Program-made: the position numbers and the translations under genes | The notes under the pieces: generated by a model | The model's database searches: none | Told to the model about the DNA's origin: nothing | What the model saw: the letters and a program-made list of their open reading frames with translations, nothing else | Source of the DNA: Vallitalea guaymasensis | GTDB lineage: Bacteria > Bacillota > Clostridia > Lachnospirales > Vallitaleaceae | DNA length: 64,000 nt | Direction of reading: 5' to 3' | Assembly: GCF_018141425.1 (NCBI RefSeq) | Contig: NZ_CP058561.1 | Location: forward strand, 124,001 to 188,000 | Shown here: positions 47,583 through 57,104 of the stretch, piece by piece | Numbering within the stretch: the first letter of the stretch is position 1 | How the letters are laid out: the number at the start of each line of letters is the position of its first letter

Positions 47583-47601
47583 AGTGATAATGATTATCAC
47601 T
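47583..47601. promoter_or_regulatory. Fur box of feoAB
   Basis: AGTGATAATGATTATCACT is a 19-base palindrome holding a perfect 7-1-7 Fur site (TGATAAT-G-ATTATCA, 47585-47599). It begins just after the predicted transcription start. Confidence 0.9.
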
Positions 47602-47608
47602 TGTATCA

Positions 47609-47637
47609 ATTATATCTTACATATACTCAAAAGTCAA
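47609..47637 (-). promoter_or_regulatory. promoter of feoAB
   Basis: On the minus strand TTGACT (47632-47637) and TATAAT (47609-47614) are separated by 17 bases. Confidence 0.85.
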
Positions 47638-47668
47638 TATAAATAATAAATAGATATCTACCAAAAAT

Positions 47669-49096
47669 CTAGAACAAAACTGCTAGAAAAGAAATAATAA
47701 AACCTAATAATCCTCCTAGTAAAGTTATGGCATTGAGCTCTTTTCTGGCAATGGATAATATGATATCTTCCAGCATTTTGATATCAAACATGTTAAGCTG
47801 CTTTTCTATGATAGAACTTAATTTTACATCTTTTATCAGTTTAGTCATGTGCTTATTAACAAATGAATTATATTTGTCAAGAATAAAAGTATCTATGGCC
47901 TTCTTATCTTCATCTGTAACCTTAATATTAGTCAATATAACTCTATTAAACATGGTATCTACAATGTTTTCAATACTTTCAATAATGTCTTTGTCTCTCA
48001 GCATTTCTTCATAATTGTCATTAACCATATGGTTGATTTTATCTTCTAGACTATCATTTACCAAGTTATTAATGAATGAGTATAGATCAGTATCTTTCAA
48101 GTCAATAGCACTGGTAATATCTAATTTCGAAAGATTTTTTGGTATGTAATAAGCTAACCATGCAATCAAACTCTCTCTTTTATCATTAGATAAAATCTCT
48201 TTTAAAGGTCTATTAGTTACTTCATCTATTTTTTCTATTACAAATGTATATATTTCATCTTTTACTTCTTGTTCTTGCAGTTTTTCTTTTGATTTTTCCG
48301 CTATGGTTTGATAAATGCTCTCTCCATTAACAAACATAGCACCTAAAGCTCCAACTTTTTCTTTTATAGTTGCATCAATCAGACCTACTACTCTTTCTTT
48401 CAACTTTTCATTTTCAAATATTTTCAAGTCACTTGTTAATGTATCAATATAATCAATGAAGAATTTTTTTACATTATTAATCATCTCTTCATCAATTATC
48501 TCATTGATAGTGGCCTCTTCCTTGATTATGCCAGATAAGAAATCAGTTAACATTACCCTGGTCTTTTGATTGTATAAGAAATCTTCATATTTATGATTAA
48601 GCTCTTCTTCACTTACTATATCTGTCAATTTCACTTTTTTTAGACTTGTACTTACTTTTTCACTTATTGCCTTTTGCAATTGTTCTTTGGTGCTTTTATC
48701 TTGTATAAGTTCATATAATCTTCTAACCAAGATATCCTTCAACTTATCAATTACTGGTTTATTATCATTAGATGATAGTAATTGTTCTAAATCAATATTT
48801 CCTTCTTGATTATATAAGTTATGGTTTACTAAACTAAGCACATGATTTTTTGTTGAATCTTCTAGTAGTTCGTTTACAATAATTTTATCTGTCAATAAAT
48901 AATCTTGAATAACCTCACCAATGGATTTAGCTACTCTTTCTCTCTCTTTTGGTATTAATCCTGGTGTAAAGGGCAGTCTGATACCCATGACCCTTTTTTC
49001 AGTGTAAGGTCTAAACAACATCTTGATTGCAAGCCAATTAGTAGAATACCCTATTCCTGCACCTATAATAGGGGCAACTATTAATTTCATATCCAT
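47669..49096 (-). CDS. DUF445 family membrane protein (YheB-like)
   Basis: A 475-aa protein. The N-terminus (IVAPIIGAGIGYSTNWLAIKMLFRP, then LPFTPGLIPKERERVAKSIG) is the family signature and includes a short membrane segment. A long helical middle of about 400 residues follows, and the C-terminus has another helix (ITLLGGLLGFIISFLAVLF). Both ends are thus membrane attached. Bacillus homologues are associated with the spore or stress envelope, but no reaction is known. It is transcribed alone ahead of feoA. Confidence 0.85.
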   Translation of the reverse strand: MDMKLIVAPIIGAGIGYSTNWLAIKMLFRPYTEKRVMGIRLPFTPGLIPKERERVAKSIGEVIQDYLLTDKIIVNELLEDSTKNHVLSLVNHNLYNQEGNIDLEQLLSSNDNKPVIDKLKDILVRRLYELIQDKSTKEQLQKAISEKVSTSLKKVKLTDIVSEEELNHKYEDFLYNQKTRVMLTDFLSGIIKEEATINEIIDEEMINNVKKFFIDYIDTLTSDLKIFENEKLKERVVGLIDATIKEKVGALGAMFVNGESIYQTIAEKSKEKLQEQEVKDEIYTFVIEKIDEVTNRPLKEILSNDKRESLIAWLAYYIPKNLSKLDITSAIDLKDTDLYSFINNLVNDSLEDKINHMVNDNYEEMLRDKDIIESIENIVDTMFNRVILTNIKVTDEDKKAIDTFILDKYNSFVNKHMTKLIKDVKLSSIIEKQLNMFDIKMLEDIILSIARKELNAITLLGGLLGFIISFLAVLF

Positions 49097-49138
49097 AGAA
49101 ACACACCTTCATTCTTAATTCTATAATATAACAAAAAA

Positions 49139-49157
49139 CCGTCAGTCAAACTGACGG
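49139..49157 (-). terminator. terminator of ppdK
   Basis: CCGTCAGT and ACTGACGG with a three-base loop, flanked by AAAAA/TTTTTT so that it works on the minus strand after ppdK and could act in both directions. Confidence 0.88.
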
Positions 49158-49186
49158 CTTTTTAACGGAATATAGATTCCTATTTA

Positions 49187-51808
49187 TTAATTATTTAAAG
49201 CAGCTTGAGCCGCAGCTAAACGAGCGATAGGTACTCTAAATGGTGAACAAGATACATAGTTTAATCCTACTTTATGACAGAATTCAATTGAAGCAGGGTC
49301 TCCACCATGTTCTCCACAGATTCCTAATTTAATATCAGGTCTTGTAGCTTTACCTTTTTCAGCTGCCATCTTAACTAATTGACCAACGCCAGTTTGATCT
49401 AATCTAGCAAATGGATCTGATTCAAATACTCCCTTATTGTAGTAATCTTCTAAGAAAGCACCAGCATCATCACGAGAGAATCCAAATGTCATTTGAGTTA
49501 AGTCATTTGTACCAAATGAGAAGAATTCAGCTTCTTTTGCAATTGCATCAGCAGTTAATGCAGCACGTGGAATTTCAATCATAGTACCAACTTTGTATTC
49601 CATCTCAACACCAGCTTCAGCTATTGCAGCGTCAACAGCTTTAACTACTACATCTTTAACATATGCTAATTCTTTGATTTCTCCAACTAATGGAATCATA
49701 ATTTCAGGAACGATATCGTATCCTTGTTCTTTCTTAACTTCGATTGCTGCTTCAATAATAGCTGTTGCTTGCATTTCAGCTATTTCTGGATATGTTACAG
49801 CTAAACGACAACCTCTATGACCAAGCATTGGGTTGAATTCATGTAATGAATCAACAGTAGCTTTTAATTCTTCAAAAGTGATACCCATATCTTTTGCTAA
49901 AGCAACGATATCTTCTTCATCATGAGGTAAGAACTCATGTAGTGGTGGGTCAAGAAGACGTACAGTCATTGGCATTCCTTTTAATGCTTCGTACATACCT
50001 TTGAAGTCACCTTTTTGAATTGGTAATAATTCGCTAAGAGCAGCTTTTCTTTCTTCTACTTCTTTAGCAACAATCATTTTTCTCATTTTTGCAATTCTAT
50101 CTTCTTCAAAGAACATATGCTCTGTACGGCAAAGTCCGATACCTTCAGCACCAAACTCAACAGCTTTCCTAGCATCTCTTGGAGTATCAGCATTAGTTCT
50201 TACTTTTAATGTTCTAATTTCGTCAGCCCAAGACATGAACTTCTCGAAATCACCTGAAATTTCAGGATCAACTGTTTTAATATCTGCAATGTAAATATTT
50301 CCTGTTGAACCGTCTAATGAGATATAATCTCCTTCTTTAACAGTTTGTCCAGCAACAGTAAATACTTTGTTTTCTTCATCAATAGCAATGTCTCCACAAC
50401 CAGATACACAACAAGTACCCATTCCACGAGCTACAACGGCTGCGTGTGATGTCATACCTCCACGTACTGTTAAGATACCTTCTGAAGCGTACATACCTTC
50501 GATATCTTCTGGTGAAGTCTCTAATCTAACTAATATAACTCTTTCGTTTCTCTTAGCAGCTTCAGCAGCATCTTCTGCAGTAAAGTATACCTTACCAGCA
50601 GCAGCTCCTGGAGATGCAGGTAAACCTTTAGCTACTACAGTTCCAGCTTTTAATGCAGCAACGTCAAAGTTAGGGTGAAGTAATTGATCAAGTTGTTTTG
50701 GCTCAACTTTCATTAAAGCTTCTTTTGAAGTTAATAATCCTTCTTCTACTAGATCAACAGCTATTTTTAATGCAGCAGCTGCTGTTCTTTTACCATTACG
50801 TGTTTGTAAGAAATATAATTTACCTTTTTCAATAGTAAACTCCATATCTTGCATATCTTTGTAGTGGTTCTCTAAGTTAGAAGCGATTTCCATGAATTGT
50901 TTGTATACTTCTGGCATATCCTCTTCAAGTCTTGTTATAGGTTCTGGAGTTCTAATACCAGCAACAACGTCTTCACCTTGTGCATTTAATAAGTATTCTC
51001 CATAAATTCCTTTTTCACCAGTTGCAGGGTTTCTTGTGAAAGCAACACCTGTTCCTGAACTTTCACCCATGTTACCAAATACCATTGTTTGAACATTAAC
51101 AGCTGTTCCCCAGTTACCTGGAATATCATTCATTCTTCTGTAGATGATAGCACGTTCGTTGTTCCATGAACCGAATACTGCTTCTACAGCTGCCATTAAT
51201 TGCTCTTTTGGATTTTGTGGGAAATCATCACCTAATTGTTCTTTATATAAATTTTTGAAAGCAGCGATTACGTCTTTTAAGTCATCAGCTGTTAAATCTA
51301 AGTCACTTGCGTATCCTTTTGCTTCTTTGATATCGTCTAATACTCTTTCGAATTTTGATTTTGGAAGACCTTTAACAACGTCTGAGAACATTTGAATAAA
51401 TCTTCTATAAGAATCGTATGCGAATCTTGCATTTTCTGTAGCTTTTGCGAATCCTTCAACAGATACATCATTAAGTCCTAAGTTAAGAACTGTATCCATC
51501 ATACCAGGCATAGATACTCTAGCACCTGAACGAACAGATACTAATAATGGTTGACTATTATCACCAAATTTTTTATCATTAATTTCTTCAACTTTCACTA
51601 AAGCTTCTTCGATTTGTTGTTTAATTTCATCAGAAATACTTTCACCATTATCATAATAATTAATACAAGCTTCAGTTGAAACAGTAAATCCTTGAGGAAT
51701 TGGTAAACCAAGCTTAGTCATTTCTGCTAAGTTAGCTCCTTTTCCACCAAGAAGGTTTTTCATTGATGCATCAGCTTCACTAAACATATAAACATATTTC
51801 TTGCTCAT
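49187..51808 (-). CDS. ppdK: pyruvate, phosphate dikinase
   Basis: An 873-aa cytosolic enzyme interconverting pyruvate + ATP + Pi and PEP + AMP + PPi, a glycolytic or gluconeogenic step in many Clostridia. Order: N-terminal nucleotide-binding domain (GGKGANLAEMTKLGLPIPQGF), the phosphohistidine domain (GGMTSHAAVVARGMG, His catalytic), and the C-terminal PEP/pyruvate barrel (ICGEHGGDPASIEF, with the catalytic Cys region in NYVSCSPFRVP). AGGAGGT precedes the start. Base usage is less AT-biased than its neighbours, as expected for a highly expressed gene. Its leader carries a palindrome at the -10 box. Confidence 0.97.
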   Translation of the reverse strand: MSKKYVYMFSEADASMKNLLGGKGANLAEMTKLGLPIPQGFTVSTEACINYYDNGESISDEIKQQIEEALVKVEEINDKKFGDNSQPLLVSVRSGARVSMPGMMDTVLNLGLNDVSVEGFAKATENARFAYDSYRRFIQMFSDVVKGLPKSKFERVLDDIKEAKGYASDLDLTADDLKDVIAAFKNLYKEQLGDDFPQNPKEQLMAAVEAVFGSWNNERAIIYRRMNDIPGNWGTAVNVQTMVFGNMGESSGTGVAFTRNPATGEKGIYGEYLLNAQGEDVVAGIRTPEPITRLEEDMPEVYKQFMEIASNLENHYKDMQDMEFTIEKGKLYFLQTRNGKRTAAAALKIAVDLVEEGLLTSKEALMKVEPKQLDQLLHPNFDVAALKAGTVVAKGLPASPGAAAGKVYFTAEDAAEAAKRNERVILVRLETSPEDIEGMYASEGILTVRGGMTSHAAVVARGMGTCCVSGCGDIAIDEENKVFTVAGQTVKEGDYISLDGSTGNIYIADIKTVDPEISGDFEKFMSWADEIRTLKVRTNADTPRDARKAVEFGAEGIGLCRTEHMFFEEDRIAKMRKMIVAKEVEERKAALSELLPIQKGDFKGMYEALKGMPMTVRLLDPPLHEFLPHDEEDIVALAKDMGITFEELKATVDSLHEFNPMLGHRGCRLAVTYPEIAEMQATAIIEAAIEVKKEQGYDIVPEIMIPLVGEIKELAYVKDVVVKAVDAAIAEAGVEMEYKVGTMIEIPRAALTADAIAKEAEFFSFGTNDLTQMTFGFSRDDAGAFLEDYYNKGVFESDPFARLDQTGVGQLVKMAAEKGKATRPDIKLGICGEHGGDPASIEFCHKVGLNYVSCSPFRVPIARLAAAQAALNN

Positions 51809-52019
51809 TAAATATACCTCCTGATAATCTTTTCTTTAATTATTTATATTAAAAACTTAAGGCTTGAACCTCTTAGTTTTTATGTCATTAGTACTTGATA
51901 AATACAAATAGTTATTAATGACCTTATAATAAATTATGACCAAATTGTATAATTCTAACAATCATTTCATCAATATATCTGTAAATTATTTATTTGACGC
52001 TATTTGCTAAAATTTTACT

Positions 52020-52045
52020 TATATGTCAGTCCGACATATATTATA
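52020..52045 (-). promoter_or_regulatory. -10 box with adjoining palindrome upstream of ppdK
   Basis: On the minus strand TATAAT (52040-52045) is followed at once by a perfect eight-base inverted repeat (TATATGTC, five-base spacer, GACATATA). The -35 box is poor, so an activator or repressor could work here. The leader to ppdK is about 210 bases. The rest of the 51809-52159 gap shows nothing recognisable. Confidence 0.5.
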
Positions 52046-52159
52046 ACACAAAAACTTAAAATAAGTAGACTTTTTTTTGTTTTTTTCTACTAATATATAG
52101 ATTTTAACCAATTGACTAATAAAGTAACTGTTTAATATTTTTTTTTGTGTAATTTTATG

Positions 52160-53548
52160 CTAAAATGTTATCCTTTGTCCTAAATAATTTAGCAGGTCAT
52201 CAATTTTAACTCTTTCTTGTTCCATTGAATCTCTATTTCTAATAGTTACAGCTCCATCTTCCAAAGAATCGAAATCAAATGTTAAGCAATAAGGTGTTCC
52301 TATTTCGTCTTGTCTACGGTATCTTTTACCAATACTACCTCTGTCGTCGTATTCAACATTATAATGTTTACCTAACATAGCATATATCTTTTCAGCTTCT
52401 TCAGATAGTTTTTTTGATAATGGAAGAACAGCAATTTGTACTGGAGCTATCGCTGGATGGAAACGTAGTACTTTCCTTACATCACCATTCTCTAACTCTT
52501 CTTCATCATATGCCTCACATAAGAATGCAAGTGTTACTCTATCTGCACCTAGTGAAGGTTCAATACAATATGGAATATATTTTTCTTTTTTCATATCATC
52601 AAAATATGTTAAATCAGCACCTGACGTTTCTTGATGTTTTCTTAAGTCAAAATCTGTTCTATCAGCAATACCCCATAATTCACCCCAACCGAATGGGAAA
52701 AGGTATTCTATATCAGATGTTGCATTACTGTAATGAGATAATTCTTCCTGGCTATGATCTCTAAGTCTCATATTTTCTTCTTTTATACCAAGAGATAGTA
52801 TCCAATTGACACAATATTTTTTCCAATACTCAAACCATTCAAGGTCTGTTCCTGGCTCACAGAAAAATTCTAATTCCATTTGCTCAAATTCTCTAGTTCT
52901 GAATGTAAAGTTTCCTGGTGTAATTTCATTTCTGAAAGATTTACCTATTTGACCAATACCAAATGGAATTTTCTTTCTTGAAGTACGTTGTACATTCTTG
53001 AAGTTAACAAAGATACCTTGTGCTGTTTCTGGACGTAGATAAACAGTATTTTTTGCATCTTCTGTTACACCTTGGAAAGTTTTGAACATCAAATTGAACT
53101 GTCTGATATCTGTAAAGTTCTTCTCTCCACAAGAAGGACAGGCAATACCATTTTCTTCAATATACTCTTTCATTTTTTCATTGGACCATGAATCAACAGC
53201 ATCTTCAATTTCAAGATCATTTTCTTTCATGTAGTTTTCAATTAATTGGTCAGCCCTAAATCTTTCTTTACAACTTTTACAATCCATCAATGGATCATTG
53301 AAACCGCCTACATGACCTGAAGCAACCCATACTTGTGGATTCATCAATATAGCACAATCAATACCTACGTTGTAAGGACTTTCCTTAATAAATTTTTGCC
53401 ACCAAGCTTTTTTTACATTGTTCTTAAGTTCAACTCCAAGAGGACCATAATCCCATGTATTAGCTAATCCTCCATATATGTCTGATCCTGGATAAATAAA
53501 ACCTCTAGCCTTTGCAAGGGCAACTACTTTTTCCATAGTCTTTTCCAT
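52160..53548 (-). CDS. glyS: glycyl-tRNA synthetase (single-chain type)
   Basis: A 462-aa class II synthetase charging tRNA-Gly, of the alpha2 (eukaryote/archaea-like) type and not the alpha2beta2 GlyQS. Marks: [22 protein letters not shown] (motif near the N-terminus), [28 protein letters not shown] (motif 2) and [13 protein letters not shown] (motif 3). The ATG at 53548 has AAAGG nine bases upstream; the frame extending to 53680 runs into the T-box leader. Expression is set by that T-box. Confidence 0.96.
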   Translation of the reverse strand: MEKTMEKVVALAKARGFIYPGSDIYGGLANTWDYGPLGVELKNNVKKAWWQKFIKESPYNVGIDCAILMNPQVWVASGHVGGFNDPLMDCKSCKERFRADQLIENYMKENDLEIEDAVDSWSNEKMKEYIEENGIACPSCGEKNFTDIRQFNLMFKTFQGVTEDAKNTVYLRPETAQGIFVNFKNVQRTSRKKIPFGIGQIGKSFRNEITPGNFTFRTREFEQMELEFFCEPGTDLEWFEYWKKYCVNWILSLGIKEENMRLRDHSQEELSHYSNATSDIEYLFPFGWGELWGIADRTDFDLRKHQETSGADLTYFDDMKKEKYIPYCIEPSLGADRVTLAFLCEAYDEEELENGDVRKVLRFHPAIAPVQIAVLPLSKKLSEEAEKIYAMLGKHYNVEYDDRGSIGKRYRRQDEIGTPYCLTFDFDSLEDGAVTIRNRDSMEQERVKIDDLLNYLGQRITF

Positions 53549-53585
53549 ATTAAACATCCTTTCATATATATATCTATATTTATAT

Positions 53586-53806
53586 TTTTTCACAAAAAAA
53601 GACATTCTTCTATCCCAGAAAGGGACGAAAGAATACCTTCCGCGGTTCCACCCTAATTGATGTGATAATATCACATCCACTTACTTATCTGTTCAAAAGC
53701 GCCATTCATTAATTACATTCTGTTCAGCTTCCACCTTCCTGAACTCGCTATAAGAATTTATTTAATTAATTACTTCTCTTCATCATTACAGAGACCTTAT
53801 GTAATT
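53586..53806 (-). promoter_or_regulatory. glycine T-box leader of glyS
   Basis: A tRNA-sensing leader that continues transcription when uncharged tRNA-Gly binds. On the minus strand: stem I with GAAGGTGGAAGC in the distal part, the specifier loop GAATGGCGC with GGC (glycine) at 53701-53703, the T-box AGGGTGGAACCGCG at 53641-53654, and a terminator hairpin (ATTCTT-CGTCCC against GGGATAGAAGAAT) followed by TTTTTTT near 53594-53600. All required parts are present in order. Confidence 0.93.
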
Positions 53807-53917
53807 CTATATAGTAATATTTCAGTCAAAATATATCTTACAAAATTGTATATATCTGTGGAAAAGTATATCAAAACAGTCATTCTATGTCAAGGATAAT
53901 TCTTCAATATCAATAAT

Positions 53918-54721
53918 TTATTTTTTATCGTCTTTTATATCTGAAATTATCTTATTTCCACATATTTTACAATATATTGCATCATAATCATTCTTCTGAC
54001 CACAGTAATAACAGTCAACAGAACTTTTTTTGCTAGATTGCCATTTAATACTTAAATAGACAGCGTAACTAACTATTAATAGCAACAACGCCCATAAAAC
54101 CCATTTGCTTATTCCTGTTGAAGGCTTATATAATACATAATAAGTGCCATAGTCTTTAAAATAAATGGTGTCTTTCTTTATGATTTCACCTTGCTTGCTA
54201 GCATATATTATATCTCCATTAACTTTTATTTTAGAATTATTACAGTCTAGTCTGATTAGACTATATTTTTTATTATCTTCTAGTTGTTCTTCTGTTATCT
54301 CTTCACCACTTAATACATTATATAATATATCCTTATCTTCAAATTGGTCATAATCGATATTATTATCATCTAGATAATCTTGTAGAGAATCATGAAAAAT
54401 ATTTGTTTCAAGAACTCTATCCAGATCATCTAAATCATCAAAACCAAAAGTAATTCTTATATTGTCTCCATACAATTCTATGTTCTTGATCTTAACATCT
54501 ATCTCTTTATGTTTCTTTAATTTGTTCTCTACAAAATTTTTATATTTTTGCTTATCATAATTTTTATCATTTTTCTTGATGAATGTAACTTCTACATTAT
54601 CATCATTTATTTCATAAAGGAATTCACCAGCAATAAAATCTATTTTCTTAGATGTGCATCCAGACAAAAAAATACAGATAAAAATACTAAATATGCATAT
54701 AAAATATTTTAATACTTTCAT
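53918..54721 (-). CDS. lipoprotein with C-terminal membrane helix and zinc ribbon
   Basis: A 267-aa protein with an unusual layout. The signal peptide ends in IFLSGCTSKK, giving a lipid-anchored outer N-terminus. An acidic extracytoplasmic part (residues ~25-200) follows, then one helix (WVLWALLLLIVSYAVYLSI) and a cytosolic tail with a zinc ribbon (CYYCGQ and CKICGN, a C-x2-C pair separated by 12). The chain would therefore cross the membrane with a zinc ribbon inside. I do not recognise the family. It lies between glyS and recO. Confidence 0.7.
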   Translation of the reverse strand: MKVLKYFICIFSIFICIFLSGCTSKKIDFIAGEFLYEINDDNVEVTFIKKNDKNYDKQKYKNFVENKLKKHKEIDVKIKNIELYGDNIRITFGFDDLDDLDRVLETNIFHDSLQDYLDDNNIDYDQFEDKDILYNVLSGEEITEEQLEDNKKYSLIRLDCNNSKIKVNGDIIYASKQGEIIKKDTIYFKDYGTYYVLYKPSTGISKWVLWALLLLIVSYAVYLSIKWQSSKKSSVDCYYCGQKNDYDAIYCKICGNKIISDIKDDKK

Positions 54722-54753
54722 AATAATTCTCCTTAAAATAATTTTTTATCATA

Positions 54754-55494
54754 CTATAATTTCAATAAAAAATCTAAAGACTTAAATTTATGGTTAAGGT
54801 GATATTCAATATATTTTTTCATTATTAAAGTCAATTCGTATTTGATGGTTTCATTAACCTGAAAACTAAATAATTTTTCAACGGATGTAGCGAGAATATA
54901 TCTCATAGTATAAATAGTACTGTTATTTATTCTAATCACATATTTTTGTTCATCAGAGCAATTTTTGCAAACAATTCCTCCTAACTTGATGCTAAAAGAA
55001 TACTTATCATACTGTTTACCACAGTTGACGCAGTTTATTACATTAGGGGTATAACCTATATAACTCATGGCTTTCAATTCAAATATTCTCATTGTCAGAT
55101 CATAATCAATGACTTTCCTAACTAATATCTGCAAAGTTTTCAACATAAGTTTCATAAGTGGTTTGTTAGGTACATTCTCTTGAGTAATGAATGTTGCAAA
55201 CTCCAATACATATAGCCCATAAGCTAATAAATCAATATCTTTACGTATACCATGAAAAGATTCTATTATTTGTATTTGCTTAACATTATAGGATGAGGAT
55301 TTTCCTTTATATAATATGTATTCTCCATAACAAAATAATTGAGAACCAGCAAGAAACATACTATTTGTTTTTCTAGCACCTCTGGCAAAAACTGTTATCT
55401 TACCTTTGTCTTTGGTAATAATAACTATGCGTTTATCATTTTCTCCTATAGGCATTTCACTTACAACAATGCCTTTTGTCTTTATCTCATTCAT
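54754..55494 (-). CDS. recO: DNA repair protein RecO
   Basis: A 246-aa recombination mediator that loads RecA and anneals strands in the RecF pathway. N-terminal OB fold (KTKGIVVSEMPIGENDKRIVI, KGKITVFARGARKTNS) and the C-terminal zinc finger (CVNCGK, 15-residue spacer, VCKNC). The ATG at 55494 follows ATAGGAG by seven bases; an upstream Met at 55515 lacks a site. In Clostridia it commonly sits near glyS, as here. Confidence 0.93.
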   Translation of the reverse strand: MNEIKTKGIVVSEMPIGENDKRIVIITKDKGKITVFARGARKTNSMFLAGSQLFCYGEYILYKGKSSSYNVKQIQIIESFHGIRKDIDLLAYGLYVLEFATFITQENVPNKPLMKLMLKTLQILVRKVIDYDLTMRIFELKAMSYIGYTPNVINCVNCGKQYDKYSFSIKLGGIVCKNCSDEQKYVIRINNSTIYTMRYILATSVEKLFSFQVNETIKYELTLIMKKYIEYHLNHKFKSLDFLLKL

Positions 55495-55686
55495 TTTATA
55501 ACTCCTATAATACATCTATTTATTCTATGATATTATAACACTCCATCTGTATCAAGTAAATTACTATAAAGTTGATGCCATAAAAGAGTTTAATAAAATA
55601 TGACTATATTATAATATATTTTCCAATATGTTACAACTCCAAGACTTGAATATCCATATCTTTATTCCAAAGGTGCATTAAACAAT

Positions 55687-55721
55687 TTAGGGTTATCCCC
55701 TTCTAATTGAGATAACCCTAA
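55687..55721 (-). terminator. terminator of the ABC exporter operon
   Basis: TTAGGGTTATC and GATAACCCTAA form a perfect 11-base stem just past the permease stop codon. Confidence 0.75.
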
Positions 55722-55730
55722 TATTGAAAA

Positions 55731-57104
55731 CTATTCTGTTTTTATAGCTTCAAGAGCACTTAATTTCATTGCTTTACGAGCAGGTAGATACCCTGATACC
55801 AGCCCAATAAAAGCAGTAAATACTAGAGCCAATAACGAAAGCCATATAGGAATTATAGAAATTGATGTTTTAGTTTGTTCCATACTCATATCTCCCATAA
55901 ATGACCCTGCTCCACCTGCAATAACATTTACTATGGATGAAATACCAAAACTGAGTATTACACCTAATATACCTCCTAATAATCCAATTGAAGCTGATTC
56001 AAATAAAAATAATCTCTTGATGTCCCGTATAGAAGAACCTATGACCTTCATGACACCAATCTCTTTTCTTCGTTCATAGATTGCCATAACCATAGTATTG
56101 GTAATACCTATAGCAGCAACCAATAAAGAGATTCCACCGATACCTCCGAAAACCAGATTAATAATTTGTGTCATTTTCTTGGTCTCTCTTAACATATCTG
56201 CATCACTATCAGCTCTAAAACCATATTTTTGGATTTCTTTCTGTATTCTTTCCAGATTCTTTCTGTCAGGAACGTGTACCATAACTTCAGTATACCCATT
56301 CTTGCTAGGCTTCTTACCTCCATACTCACTATAACCAGTCATCTTATCATATTTATCTTTTAGATTTTGTAGTTGACTTAATTCCATATACATATATGCT
56401 GATTTTTGATAATTAGTTGTAGCTAATATACCTACTGGCTTAATTAATATTGGTTTAATAGTGTTTTCGTTATCACCTGTGTTCTCTGAACCAAATGACA
56501 TGTAGATTCTATTAACAAGAGGATTAAATTTTGGTTCCTTCATCTTTCCTGTTTCTTCATCATACATCTCTTCAAAAGGATCATAATAATTGTTAGTGGC
56601 ATTAGCCTTAACAAATCCATATAGAGTCATTTTTCCAAATAACACACCTGCCCTATCATCCTCTGTCAGGACACTACCTTTTTTCATCTTTCCTAGCCCA
56701 TATTTCTCCATGAATTCTAGAGTCATACCTTTGATTGATGTTTGGGCTGTCAATCTTTTTGATGTTATCATAGTAACACTATAATTAATAACCGGTGAAA
56801 CCGCATCAACACCTTCTATATTCTTTAAATATTGAATATCCTTGTCTGTAACACTAGTCTTCTTCTTTTTTGCACCAATAGTATTGGTTTTGCTTTTATC
56901 AGCAGGAGATACAGTAATAATATTCATATCGCCCATTTGATTAAAAGATTTATCCATTTGTTTTTGCATACCAATACCAATAGAAATCATTACTACTATT
57001 GAAATAGTCCCTATGATAATACCTAATGTAGTTAAAAATGTCCTAAGTTTTCTACGAAATAAATTTTTTAGCCCCATGGATATTAGATCTATATTATTCA
57101 TCAT
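55731..57104 (-). CDS. ABC transporter permease, MacB/FtsX family
   Basis: A 457-aa mechanotransmission-type permease: N-terminal helix (RTFLTTLGIIIGTISIVVMI), a large extracytoplasmic MacB_PCD-like domain (about 60-310) and three C-terminal helices with the FtsX block (NTMVMAIYERRKEIGVMKVIG). It couples the cytosolic ATPase (59535-60263) to movement outside the membrane. Its start overlaps the end of the Ig-like protein gene by eleven bases (GATGATGAATAA). Substrates for this group include lipoproteins, peptides or antibiotics; none can be assigned here. Confidence 0.9.
   Translation of the reverse strand: MMNNIDLISMGLKNLFRRKLRTFLTTLGIIIGTISIVVMISIGIGMQKQMDKSFNQMGDMNIITVSPADKSKTNTIGAKKKKTSVTDKDIQYLKNIEGVDAVSPVINYSVTMITSKRLTAQTSIKGMTLEFMEKYGLGKMKKGSVLTEDDRAGVLFGKMTLYGFVKANATNNYYDPFEEMYDEETGKMKEPKFNPLVNRIYMSFGSENTGDNENTIKPILIKPVGILATTNYQKSAYMYMELSQLQNLKDKYDKMTGYSEYGGKKPSKNGYTEVMVHVPDRKNLERIQKEIQKYGFRADSDADMLRETKKMTQIINLVFGGIGGISLLVAAIGITNTMVMAIYERRKEIGVMKVIGSSIRDIKRLFLFESASIGLLGGILGVILSFGISSIVNVIAGGAGSFMGDMSMEQTKTSISIIPIWLSLLALVFTAFIGLVSGYLPARKAMKLSALEAIKTE

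Noticed and set aside
52414..52764. 116-codon plus-strand frame rich in Leu/His
   Set aside because: It mirrors glyS and its composition reflects the opposite strand's codons.
53549..53680. N-terminal extension of glyS
   Set aside because: The bases belong to the T-box terminator and antiterminator.
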